NCBI GenBank assembly: GCA_963921825.1
Contig: OY997588.1
Coordinates: 12,724,001 to 12,788,000 of the forward strand
Source of the DNA: Erodium maritimum
Lineage: Eukaryota > Streptophyta > Magnoliopsida > Geraniales > Geraniaceae
Reading direction: 5' to 3'
DNA length: 64,000 bases
Shown piece by piece: positions 46,264-56,735 of the stretch; the first letter of the stretch is position 1; each line of letters starts with the position of its first letter. A model generated the notes under the pieces. It searched no databases, was not told the DNA's origin, and was given only the letters and a program-made list of their open reading frames with translations. The translations under genes were made by a program, and so were the position numbers.

Positions 46264-48388
46264 GGTCTGTTGTTATAACGTTATTTATGAGCTTTTTCTG
46301 TAGTTTTCTGCACTTTATGTTTACTATGAATGTTACTCGATTTGGTATTATTCCAGTCTTTTGCAGTTTATGTTTAATATGGATGTGCTCAGATAAATTA
46401 GTATTACTGTTGAACTCAATCGTCTTGTGTTCGTATAGATACATGAATGAACGTCTCGATCGTTTAGTGTTTGTATGGATACCTGATTCACCGTCTCGAT
46501 CGTTCCTACGTGCATGCATGTCATGTGTCCTAATGTCATTCAGGAGTATGACCTATCTGTATATGTCGATCGGTCTCTATTGTAGGATGATAGATTTTTA
46601 TTCTGCTTGAGTACTTGTTTATGGTTTCGATAGTTTTTTGACCCGGTCGATTATAGTATGGAACCAATCTATTATGTTTATACACCGATCGATATACTTT
46701 TTAAATAAATCGGTGTTTTACGTTAACGATCGGTTGTGTGTCTACTCCGATCGGGAACAGACACGCCCTGATCGGGAACAACAACTTTTTATTTTTTGGG
46801 CTTCAAAATATATTCAATATGCTACTTGATATATAGCCCTTGGAAAAAGAAAAATATTGGCGCAAGTTTGAAGCTAATCAGAGTACAAATGAAGCGGAAA
46901 AAATTAAATTAGTTAATTGGTAAAAAAATGGACACTTGTGCACATGACACCGTGCTATTACAATTATACCCTTACTTGTGTGAAAAAGACTGAAAGTGAC
47001 GTGTATTTGGGTGAAATTGGGGTGATGATGTGACATCTATGTGAATGTTGAAATATAGATGTATGTGGTTCGAATGAGTTCTCACCGTTTTTAAGATAAG
47101 AGGAGTTTTTAACCGATTTGTCTTTTTCTTCCCTATCTACAATTGTGTACATCTCTTTGCAAGACAACTTGGTCATGGCCACCACACAAGGCCCATACAT
47201 TGTGTTTCCCTTTTGAATTATTGCATTTAATATATTTATTTACTACTGTTTTCAAGATTATTTTGTGGCCTTTGCAATGTATTTCCAAATAAATACTAGT
47301 AAATTTTTTTATACTGCAAATAGCAATTAATTATGTTTGCTTGCTGCAGGTAAATTCTCTTTGGTGTTTGACATCCCAAAGGGAAGGTTTGATTTTGTTT
47401 TTTTTTTGTTTGTCTATTGGCAACTCAACTCTGTGAATTGCTTTGTAATGAAATAGAGCAAAGTAAATTGACAGTCTATTACTGGATGCAAGAACTACCT
47501 TCTAAACCCATTTTACTTTGTTCTGCAGCATGATGGATCTCATGTTTGGTTAAACTATAGATACATTGTTCAATAAAAGAAAGACAAATGAAATCGAAAA
47601 CAACTTCTGGTTGCTGTTTGTGTAGTGTTCTGCGTAGGAACGAGACATTTGCAATTTGCCAAACATCTCATAAAACAGATGCAGATACAACTTGGAGGCC
47701 AATTTGCAACTCAAAAACAAGGTCTGTTTCATTGCCCCTACAGGACCACACCAACAGTACTTTTATCTCCCCAACAATAATTCCTTACTGCCATTTTCAG
47801 TCACTATCTCTCTTTCAGGGGTTTGGACCCCTTTGTGTTTTGTGGTCCTATCTGTTACTTTCTCTTTTCCACTCCACACAGGCAACATATCTTTAGTCAC
47901 TATATTTGCAAAACCAGAAGTTGATCTTGATGTTGCCTTGCCTTGCACATTTATAACTGATAGTGTTACTAAAACGATAACTAATATACACAGTAAAAAA
48001 TAGGATGATGAATATAATGCTATATCATTCGTCCAGATCCTGATGTAAAAATCCATGAGATGATGAATATGATCCAATCCACAAACAATTGCACGTCCTG
48101 CTTGAGAAACACAAGTTCAGAAATACTTCAGTTCCCATCGAACTTATTATCAACATGGTTATAATATTGTTGGATGTAGAAGTATACCTGTTAATTACAA
48201 GTGGGAGAAGAAACCATCGATGTAGTCTACTGAAACCCGCCATTGTAAAAATTTTGTAAATCAGTCTCCCAAGGCAAAAGTGATTGAACTTGCTGCAATG
48301 TAAATAACTAGAATAAGCACAACATAGTTACAAAAGAGTAGCATATGAGTCAATTATGAGGAATGATATACATTTCCAAGTTACTTAC
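46264..48388. other. Intergenic: array 3' DNA rich in CGATCG palindromes, then the bHLH 3' region
   Basis: 46430-46780 contains many CGATCG/CCGATCGG-type motifs, like 43840-44040. 46800-47990 shows no gene; short frames there have no recognised domain. 48000-48388 probably holds the last exon or 3'UTR of the bHLH gene on the minus strand (see that entry). Confidence 0.4.
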
Positions 48389-49972
48389 AGATACAGGAGA
48401 GCTTGAAACTCTTGGTTGTGCCGTTTGTAGAGGATTCAGTGGCATAAGCATATCCATTTCACAATTTGCAGCAACTGGTTGTACTGAATTGGGCTGATTG
48501 TAGGATAGATTGGCCATTTCAGATAGTGTAGCGGAGACACAAGCAGGAAACTTCATAGGAGAGTCATTTTAAGGGAAAGTCAGTTTCAGTTGTCTAAATG
48601 TGTCACTATCAGAAGATTCAAATAGGCTGTATTTTTTTCTTACCTCCTTGGTGAAGATGTTGTCGATGCTCAATTCTATCCTGGGGTTCACATGAGCAAG
48701 TTTCATGGACAAAAACTGCAAGAAAAATTGTTGGGCTCAATTACAGAAGTGCTCAAGATTCATAAACATCAGTGACTAGTTGTAAAACTTCTTAGTTAAT
48801 TACCTCGACTTGTCTTTGTAGGGATTGAACATAATTGATGATTTCGTCAAGCATTCCGGCCTTTCCAGTTGTTTTGTGGCATCCAGGTACCAATTCTTGC
48901 AAAGATTTCATCTTCTTGTTGATCTTTTCTCTTCTGGCCTATATATGTCACAATGATACAGAACCTGAGATTAGAGCTGGCTTACGTAATCTTTACCGTG
49001 TCATATAACAGAGTAACAATCAAGTAAAAACCAAAAGTGGGAGTGAAAACTGAAACCATCCGTATCCATAGGATTGGAGTTTTTAACGGTTGAGACGCTT
49101 CCAAACTTAAATTTGGTAAGTTCCGACCGTAACGAAGTTTAGAAACATCTCAGCCATTAAAATTATGATTACTTTTCAACCTTCATTTGTTCCCTTCATA
49201 TAAGTAACATATGTGAAAATACTTAAGCTTTTCTTGGGGTAAAGACTTAATAAATTCATCATTTATCAAAAAAAAAACATATGTGAAAATAGAAGTGGAT
49301 TGTCTCTATTCCCGAAAACTTACTCTTTCTGCTAAGCTGTGACTGTCAGTGGCCTGTCCTCGGCGAGCCCTGACATGGACATAATCTTGTTTCTGATCCT
49401 GAGCATCTGGGATCTTGGAGTTCTCATTCGGAGTCTGTGCACAATGATCATCTTCATCAACAGCTCCTCTGTTCCTTCTTTTGTCTCTGCTCTCTTCTGC
49501 TATAATAGACTGAAAATAGATGATCATTAAGATGCAGTTCAGTGATTCAAACTTGAAGTAAGAAGAAAGAGGAAGAGTAACAAACCTCAGCTTTTCTCTT
49601 GTTGAAGCTGTTTCGAGCCACGGTGCATTTCATCATCTTCATCAACCCAGACTCTTCCTCGAGCTCCTCCTTCATAACGGGCACAGAAGCTCTGGAAAGT
49701 GCAGAGTGCTCCATGTCAAGAGAGCTCGTCGCCATCTCCGGAGATGAAGCTGAAGCAGAACGGAACTCATTACCATCTCCATGTACAGGAAAGGCAGTTG
49801 AACTGTGTTGGAGCAGGAGACCCTGAAACTGAGGCATTGCACTGAAATCAAAAGATTTGGGTTGGAACTGGTGCTGCTGCTGAAGCAAACTGTAGTTCAG
49901 CCTGAGCTGCTGTCGCTGGAGCACGGACATGTCAGCGCCGTTTCCGGCGAGGCAGCCGGGGAAGTTGAGCAT
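48389..49972 (-). CDS. bHLH transcription factor, BEE/HBI/CIB type (five exons placed; C-terminus unresolved)
   Basis: Exons: 49586-49972, 49324-49509, 48804-48938, 48644-48715 and 48389-48550, giving 314 residues in phase. The start is [15 protein letters not shown]; frame upstream of it is leader. Residues 171-236 hold the b[20 protein letters not shown], then [20 protein letters not shown] and [20 protein letters not shown]. The basic region keeps the His-Glu-Arg set that reads G-box/E-box [16 protein letters not shown] after helix 2 is typical of subfamily XII factors (BEE, HBI1, CIB), which act in brassinosteroid and light growth responses. A last exon should follow on the left: the phase-0 reading after the CAG near 48105 gives only DVQLFVDWIIFIIS... 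to a stop, unlike the family, so I leave it out. Function is inferred from family. Confidence 0.88.
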
Positions 49973-50357
49973 ATCTGAGGAAGTGGAAGTACAGAGTGCA
50001 GTGTGTGGAGGTATTGTGTAAGTGATTGATTGAAAAATGCAAGGTGGAGGAAATAAATAGAGGGTGTGAATGGATGAGAAGAGTGGGGAGTGGTCCCGGA
50101 GACACAAACCTTCATGTGGGAGTGAGTCTCCAATGTCCATTTCTGCTGCTGACGACGCCGTTTCAGCGGGTCCTTTTTGGCCTCTCTCTGTCTCTGCTTA
50201 CTGCCGCCACAAACTACCCTTTCAGAAGTTTTACTACTACTTCCTGCTACCAAAACTTATTAGGTCAAATATTTGAATTATTGATCTATGGGTTAAGGTT
50301 AAGTGCGGTATTTTGATCTCACAACGATTGAAAAATTCATATATGCAAGGAATTGTT
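49973..50357 (-). other. bHLH upstream leader/promoter
   Basis: No intron-exon signal is forced here. The region is leader-like near the ATG. It ends at the foldback element at 50358. Confidence 0.4.
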
Positions 50358-50633
50358 GGGTTAATTACCCTTAGTACCCCTTTTTTTTATTGGCAACTCT
50401 CTTTTAGTACCATGATGTATTGGTAACATTCTGGACAAAATTTTGGTCAAGTTTACGCCATTCTGATGATATATGACCAATTCGTAAGGGGTATTAAATG
50501 TTTTGTTATCAATACATAAAGGAATATTAAATGATCTGTAACCAATTCATAAAGGGTATTAAATGACAGTTACCAAAACGAAAGGACTGTTATTGAACGT
50601 CACAAAACGCAAGGTACAAAAGGTAATTAACCT
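50358..50633. mobile_element. Small MULE-like MITE upstream of bHLH gene
   Basis: 276 bp with ends GGGTTAATTACC and GGTAATTAACCT and flanking 9-mers GGAATTGTT (50349-50357) and GGTATTGTT (50634-50642), 8/9 identical. The inner arms pair poorly, so the element is either old or only loosely related to the others. No ORF. Confidence 0.55.
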
Positions 50634-50642
50634 GGTATTGTT

Positions 50643-52304
50643 ATATCAAATATTGAATCTTAAATCTTTTTCGACATTCACTCCATTAGTTCGGTTGATT
50701 TTTTTTAACCTTATCTATTTTCAAGACAGATGCTAAGTTAGGAATGGAGAAAAGTCATCCTCAACTCTTAATGGAATAAGGGTTGTTTGAAAATGATTGA
50801 AACCTCAAAGGAAGCCACAGTTGAACTAAACTGAAACCATCTTGCCGAAAGTTATGACTAGTTTGGAATACAACACTTAAACTAAAACAATGTGAACTGT
50901 TTCCATTTTTACAAGAAACTAGTATATGAAGTATAATACTCTCTTCTTCTTTTTATATAAATAATAACATTAAATATTATGATTGAAATCATTGATTTCA
51001 TATTGGTTATGAGACCTACAATACAACTAGTAAATTATGATACATCAATATCACTATTATTAAGATTACCATACCCTTTCGTCGACATATTATAAAATAC
51101 AAAAAAAAACACATATACTGTTACTCTTTAATTTAATAATGGGATGGGAACAAGTATTGTTTGGAAAGAAAGGAAGGGAGAGGATAAGAGGGAAGGTGGG
51201 TAGGAGACCAAGGGTTGGGGAAATGTTGGGAAGAGCTCAATTCTCCACCCACCTTCATATGCCTTTGTCTCTCCCATTGCCTTTGGCCATATTCATAATC
51301 TCTCTTCTCATCTCCCACTTACCAACTGTGTTTGTGTTTTACACCCTTTTCTCATTCCCCCAATCCATCCCCCATTGCCTAATGTCCCCCCACCCACCTC
51401 ATCTTCCACCTACCATTGATTGACACTTGTCACCCGACTTCGCTTCGGTCTTCAAAAACCATACCCAAACCATCAATTTGTTCTAAACTAATACTCAAAA
51501 CCTTTTTCCATTCACATTTAGTATCCAAATTATCAATGTTGTTCAATCTTAGTACACACTCTAAGCAATTTTGTTCAGTTATCATTGGCACATAGCCTCA
51601 CGGCCCTCACCTAATGAATATCACACAGCAAGAATATCACAGAACAAGAGCATAGCTTGAATTGAAACAATATGATGCTTCCATACAGAGTAAATGAAAC
51701 AATTGCACTCAACAAAAAGGCGCAATCGAAATAGGGTATAGTGAAAGATCACAGGGGTTGGAGGGTCGTATTCTGGCACCCAATATCTTCTTTCTGGGGG
51801 AGACAATCAATCAGTATAAAACATGTACATATATATCCAAAGTTGGGAAGCAGACTAAATACATTGACATATTCTGAATGCAGTGAAGATGCATGAGAGG
51901 AGTGAGGTACAACTACCCCACAATCTAGGGTCACTGCCCCACAAATTAGGGTGGCATTTCAAATCCTTCGTCAAGATTAAGTTACTGGCCAACTATATAA
52001 TCATCACCAGCTATCATATATATCATCAAGCAAAGAATTATACCTGCTTCCCACCAAAGTTGGCCCTAGCAGCAAAAGGAAGAGCCCACAGCATTACACT
52101 GCAAAGCTCAAAGCAGGTTAGTTATTATATAATATCTGCCAGGCACCCATATCTGCTAGATCCCACAACATAACACTTCAAATCTCAAACTTCTTCATAT
52201 ATCACTGTCCATTAATTGAATCAAACGATACATGAAAGCTGCCTGTGATCATGCAAGAAATATCAGTCAAGAATTTCAGTGCCCAAGTAAGAATGTAGAT
52301 GTAT
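50643..52304. other. Intergenic
   Basis: AT-rich. A 94-codon plus-strand ORF at 51139-51423 has a hydrophobic stretch but no recognised features. No repeat structure or host gene is supported. The right end includes a 17-bp target duplication (52288-52304). Confidence 0.35.
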
Positions 52305-52487
52305 GGTAGCGTCATGGTTGAAAAATCTGGGTATATGATCTGTTAGACCCTTTGTTCGGGTGTCTAGTTTGTTCGGATGGACTTTTAGTCCTGGTTGTAT
52401 TCGAAGTGGTCCCGTGAGGGTCACCTTGGCTCGTCTTTCATCTTCTGAAAATCGAGTCGTTCTATAAATTTTGCTCATAAAAAAAAT
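52305..52487 (+). mobile_element. 5'-truncated LINE tail
   Basis: 183 bp ending TTTTGCTCATAAAAAAAAT, flanked by diverged 17-mers TAAGAATGTAGATGTAT (52288-52304) and TAAGAACATAGATGGAT (52488-52504). A 3' end with an A run plus a long imperfect duplication fits LINE insertion. Confidence 0.6.
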
Positions 52488-53264
52488 TAAGAACATAGAT
52501 GGATACAATTCTAGACTAAATTTCGGAACCAACTCACATTAACTGTGAGTTCTTATCCAATTATTCAACTGGTAGAGAGTAGTATATTAATAATCATGGT
52601 TGACAACATAACCTACAAAAATATGAATTAGTATTTGTAGCAAACCAGTTACACACTGATCATATCTAACTACAAGATGAATATGATGTTCAAGGACAGG
52701 GGAAAGAAAATATATTACCTGAAAGATTTATGCTATTCACCACCACAATAGATTCCATTGAAGCTCGGGGCATTCCAGTAAAGACTTCACGCCTTCCTCT
52801 GGTGTATCTAAATTAGATTAGGAACTAAGAGGAGCGCCGATAGTATGCATTGGAATCAACTTTTACCTATTTGTGATCTTAGCACTGGAGGAATCTGAAC
52901 TATAAATAGTACGTTAAGATCGAGGCATTATATTGCTAAGATCTTGCAGAAGTAAATCTTTAAAAAACTACCAAAGCTAGCAATGGAAGCAGAAGAAGTT
53001 TCCCATAAGTGAATAGCTTTTGCTTGCATGCTCGGGTCTGGAATGGTGATCCCATACTTCATACACCATGTGATGTGGATATTGCATCCTTTGTGGCTGT
53101 ATTTGAAGTCAATGACAGAGGAGGCAATCTCATTTTTTGTTTCTGGACCTGTACTGTTACCTTCATCAAACCATTTTGTTGTGTCCACAGCCTCTCATAC
53201 GTTTGTGCAGAGGCAACAATAACAGGGTCAAACCCCAATCTCATAGATATTGGGCACTTAAATT

Positions 53265-53685
53265 TGTTGTGACCGTAACGGGATGGGATAAGCCCACCAC
53301 AATGGAGTAGAAGTCGGCTGAGGGTATTATCTTAATCCCTTAGAGTATTTTGAATAGTTACAATAAGATTTGGATTAGTTAAATTTTTGTAATAGGATTC
53401 GGATAAACTTTGGGTAGTACAAATACAGTAGGATTGGGGTTCTGTTTTCCTCTATGGCTATATAAACCATACGAGATGAATAAAATCATATGCAAAATTA
53501 TAATCACTTCTATTAGTTTATTCAAGATTAGTTTATTCAAGAGATCTTCGAGTTCTCTCTCACGAGCTCGAGTTTAGCTACCATTGGGAGAAAGAAAAAC
53601 AAGGGTTCGCTCGCGCGAAACCTTGGGATCAATCTCAAGTCGTATCAAGGTCCCATAACACGATCCATAAGTCGAGGTCCTATCA
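53265..53685 (+). repeat. 5' LTR of gag-only element
   Basis: 421 bp, TGTTGTGACC...CCTATCA. It contains CTATATAAACC (about 53458), a likely TATA box. Confidence 0.85.
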
Positions 53686-53708
53686 TATTAGTATCAGAGC
53701 CATTTGTT

Positions 53709-54708
53709 ATGGAACCACAGATGACATTAGAGCAGAAGTTCGAGGCATTTATGGCCACCTACAGGGCCGACCAGCAGCGCGTTGAGGCTGACCGCCGGGC
53801 TGACCAACAGCGCGCCGAGTCTGACCGCCAGCGGTCCGAGGAACGGATTCAGACAAAACTGCAAGACATGATACTGCAGCTTCGTGAGTGGTCCACCCCG
53901 ACTCGCCGCCAGCTCCGGACACCAGGCCGAGAGAGGGTGCAGGGTCTGGGGGACGGGGGCAACCTAGCCCCGCGCTTCGTCCGACTGGAATTCCCTCGTT
54001 TCGATGGGCGCACTGATCCAACAGCGTGGTTGAACCGCTGTGAAGCCTATTTTCTCCACCAACGTACGTATGCGGAGGAGAAAGTCCTGCTGGCCTCATT
54101 TCACTTGGAAGATGATGCCTAACTTTGGTACACGAAGCTGCAAAAGGATTTCCCTAACCTTAATTGGCCAGCTTTTAAAATGTATTGCAATACACGTTTT
54201 GGCTCGATTTTGGCAGGTAACTGGCTGAGAGAATTGGCGAAACTGAGGCAAGACGGTTCTGTTGATGACTATGCAGCTCGTTTTGAGCGATTGGCCGCCC
54301 AAGTTCCGGAATTGAGGACGGACCAGGAAATCTCGTTGTTCCTAAGTGAGTTACGGGGTACTTTGGCCATTGATGTTGAAATTCAACAACCCCGCGACCT
54401 GACTTCATCAATGGGTCTCGCCAGGCTATATGAAAAGAGTGCTCGAGAAGAGTCCATGGGGCAGCGGAGTCAGCTACCCTCGGCTCCCTCATCCCGCCCA
54501 TTTGTCAAGCGAATTTCCAAGGAAGAGAAGCAAGATCGTATTGCTAAAGGCCTTTGCTTCAACTGTGATGAAGCTTACGTCCCAGGTCACAAGTGTGCGA
54601 AACTTTTTTGGTTAGAGATGATCGAGGACGAGGTTGAGGACAGGGTTGCCAATGTGATGGATCCACCCTATGCGCTCCAGGACAAGCGCCATGTGCAAGG
54701 GGGAGTGA
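53709..54708 (+). pseudogene. Ty3/gypsy-type gag with one nonsense codon
   Basis: From the Met at 53709 (MEPQMTLEQKFEAFMATYRA) the frame has a coiled-coil N-terminus with repeated ADQQR(A/V)E units, then a retrotransposon gag domain (RFVRLEFPRFDGRTDPTAWL). A TAA at 54120-54122 is followed in the same frame by LWYTKLQKDFPNLNW and later a CCHC-type knuckle CFNCDEAYVPGHKC (near 54557). The frame runs on to the purine tract at the LTR. Confidence 0.85.
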
Positions 54709-55123
54709 TGTTGTGGGCTTTACGGACCGTAACGGGATGGGATAAGCCCACCACAATGGAGTAGAAGTCGACTGAGGGTATTATCTTAATCCCTTAGAGT
54801 ATTTTGAATAGTTACAATAAGATTTGGATTAGTTACATTTTTATAATAGGATTTGGATAAACTTTGGATAGTACAATTACAGTAGGACTGGGTTATGTTT
54901 TCCTCTATGACTATATAAACCATACGAGATGAATAAAATGATATGCAAAATTATAATCACTTCTATTAGTTTATTCAAGAGATCTTCGAGTTCTCTCTCA
55001 CGAGCTCGAGCTTAGCTACCATTGGGAGAAATAAGAACAAGGGTTCGCTCACGCGAAACCTTGGGATCGATCTCAAGTCGTATCAAGGTCCTCTAACACG
55101 ATCCATAACTCGGGGTCCTAACA
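54709..55123 (+). repeat. 3' LTR of gag-only element
   Basis: 415 bp, TGTTGTGGGC...CCTAACA. It shares the CTATATAAACC motif (about 54910). Confidence 0.85.
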
Positions 55124-55420
55124 AAATTCTTCAAGAGGTTTAGCTCTTTCCAACATGTCAGTTGGAAACTCAGATTGTTTATTGCCAGCCAGAGATTGCA
55201 CTTCAACGGAGTGACATCATACAAAACTTCTAGTTTTTTCAAGTGGAACTAGTTTTCCACACTGAACAAAAGCATCACCTGTTTGACTCTCATAATGCAA
55301 TTTCCCTATTTAGTCGATAGACGCAAAAGATATTTCAATATCTTTTTTAGGATCACTGTAGCCAAAAAAAGGTATGAACTTCTTAATAGATTTTTCTCTA
55401 TTAAGTCTTTGGTGACATTA

Positions 55421-55763
55421 GGGATAATTGTCCAAAACTACACTAAAGTTTCGTCCACAAACGAGTTGATGCACAAAGTTTTGTCCACGCTGTGTGGCTA
55501 CCCTGAAGTTTTGTCCACACTTTTGTGGGTGCATTGAAGTTTTGCCCACGCTTTTGTGGGTCCATTGAAGTTTTGTCCACGCTTCTATTCAATCCGGGAA
55601 GCACTGCCCAAAGACCCCAGACCATCATTCTAAACATCCCTATTACGTCAAAACTAAAAAAAGTCGTGGACAAAATTTCAGGGTAGCCACACAGCGTGGA
55701 CGAAACTTTGTGCATCAACTCGTTTGTGAACGAAACTTTAGGGTAGTTTTGGACAATTATCCC
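55421..55763. mobile_element. MULE-type foldback MITE in PUB5-like exon relic
   Basis: 343 bp. Ends GGGATAATTGTCCAAAACTA and complement, arms of about 90 bp, perfect 9-bp target duplication GTGACATTA (55412-55420, 55764-55772). The inner part holds tandem variants of GTTTTGTCCACGCTTTTGTG. No ORF. Confidence 0.88.
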
Positions 55764-56089
55764 GTGACATTATATAAAGTTCTGCAGCTGCCAACTTAAT
55801 AGCATTAATTTCACAACCTTCTTGTGAGCCAAAAATGGGAGAGACTTGCTGGGGCAATTCTCGCAAACTCCTCCCATATTCTTCTTCAGAAGCATCCATA
55901 ACCAAAGTTGCTGCTTTAAGATCATTGATTATTTGAGAAATCTGTACATAACATTTCATCATGAACTTTACAAAATAACTGACAATGAAGCAAAGGGTAC
56001 GAAAAAGGGGGGGAAAGTAGAAGATGCATAAAGAGACCAAGGCCATACCAGAGAGAATACAAGCAAGCATGCAGTATGGGGTACAAACA

Positions 56090-56432
56090 AACAAAAGTAG
56101 TGGACGAGCACTAGCCAACAAGAGGTCTAATGTTCGAATCCTAGTGTGTCATATGCTTGCAAACTGGTGTAGGGAAGGGTTAGGTGATGAGTTAGATTAG
56201 GAGGGGTGGGGATGGATTCAGGATTAAGGTTAGGGTTTACCGGTTTATTGCCAGAAAAAATAAAAGCAGTACCATACAAGAGGTCTAGTATTCAAATCAT
56301 AGTGTGCCATATGCTTGGAAGCAGGTGTTGGCGAAGGGTTAAATTAAGAGTTGGGTTAGAAGCGGTAGGGAGGTATAGGTTTAGGATTTACCCCTTTATT
56401 GCCGAATAAAAAACAAAAGCAGTACTAAACAA
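56090..56432 (+). mobile_element. Tandem (dimeric) SINE-like repeat
   Basis: Two diverged copies with a period of 158 bp (ACAAGAGGTCTA at 56118 and 56276). The first has an A-box-like CTAGCCAACAAGAGG and a B-box GTTCGAATCC; in the second the B-box is decayed (ATTCAAATCA). Each copy ends TTTATTGCC(A/G)...AAAA...AAGCAGTACYA. They sit inside the region between PUB5-like exon relics. Confidence 0.6.
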
Positions 56433-56735
56433 GTATGTCCTATAATCTGGCAGACAAGGATACTTCATTTATTGTAAACAAATCCTGTAGCTGGTGAGTA
56501 GTACTCCAAAAATGGCATGTTTTTATGAATTTGTGTTCTTACCATCCATAGTCCAAATACATGACTTTGGGGGAGAAGGGGTGGAATACAATGAGAGATG
56601 AAGATTTCAAAGGGCATGTTTAGACAAACCTTTGCAGCCAACATCATAGGAACCACAGGTAGAGCTCAGCTTAGACTTCGGTCCAATAATCTCCTTGACC
56701 CAAAACATCTTGAGAATATACATCCCTATTATTGC

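Larger units (their letters stand above)
53265..55123 (+). mobile_element. Gag-only LTR retrotransposon (TR-GAG-like)
   Basis: 1859 bp flanked by a perfect AAATT duplication (53260-53264, 55124-55128). LTRs are 53265-53685 and 54709-55123; both start TGTTGTG and contain CCGTAACGGGATGGGATAAG; they differ by many substitutions and a 10-bp indel near the start. After LTR 1 is TTAGTATCAGAGCC, a one-base variant of the iMet primer site. Before LTR 2 is a purine tract GCAAGGGGGAGTGA (54695-54708). The internal part encodes gag only, with no protease, reverse transcriptase or integrase. It must have moved using enzymes from another element. Confidence 0.9.
52968..56735 (-). pseudogene. PUB5-like U-box E3 ligase pseudogene, split by two transposons
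   Basis: Plant U-box proteins of the PUB5 type recruit E2 enzymes for ubiquitination. Relics on the minus strand: 56630-56735 (CFGSRRLLDRSLS, stop, ALPVVPMMLAAK, with a frameshift near its start); 55764-55941 (ISQIINDLKAATLVMDASEE, then INAIKLAAAELY); 55129-55420 (NKQSEFPTDMLERAKPLEEF, with earlier stops); 52968-53264 (KCPISMRLGFDPVIVASAQT, then after a frameshift KWFDEGN and WCMKYGITIPDPSMQAKAIH). PUB5 as I remember it has the same order. The U-box Cys of TCPxT reads Gly. A gag-only LTR element (53265-55123) splits EEF from KCPIS, and a MULE-type MITE (55421-55763) splits the upstream part. Not functional. A fragment of unknown relation lies at 57993-58065. Confidence 0.85.

Noticed and set aside
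46154-46610. Overlapping frames on both strands after array copy 4
   Set aside because: They fall in 3' flanking DNA with palindromic repeats and do not align with the array proteins.
51139-51423. 94-codon frame as a small membrane-protein gene
   Set aside because: The sequence is low in complexity, has no gene signals and no related copy.
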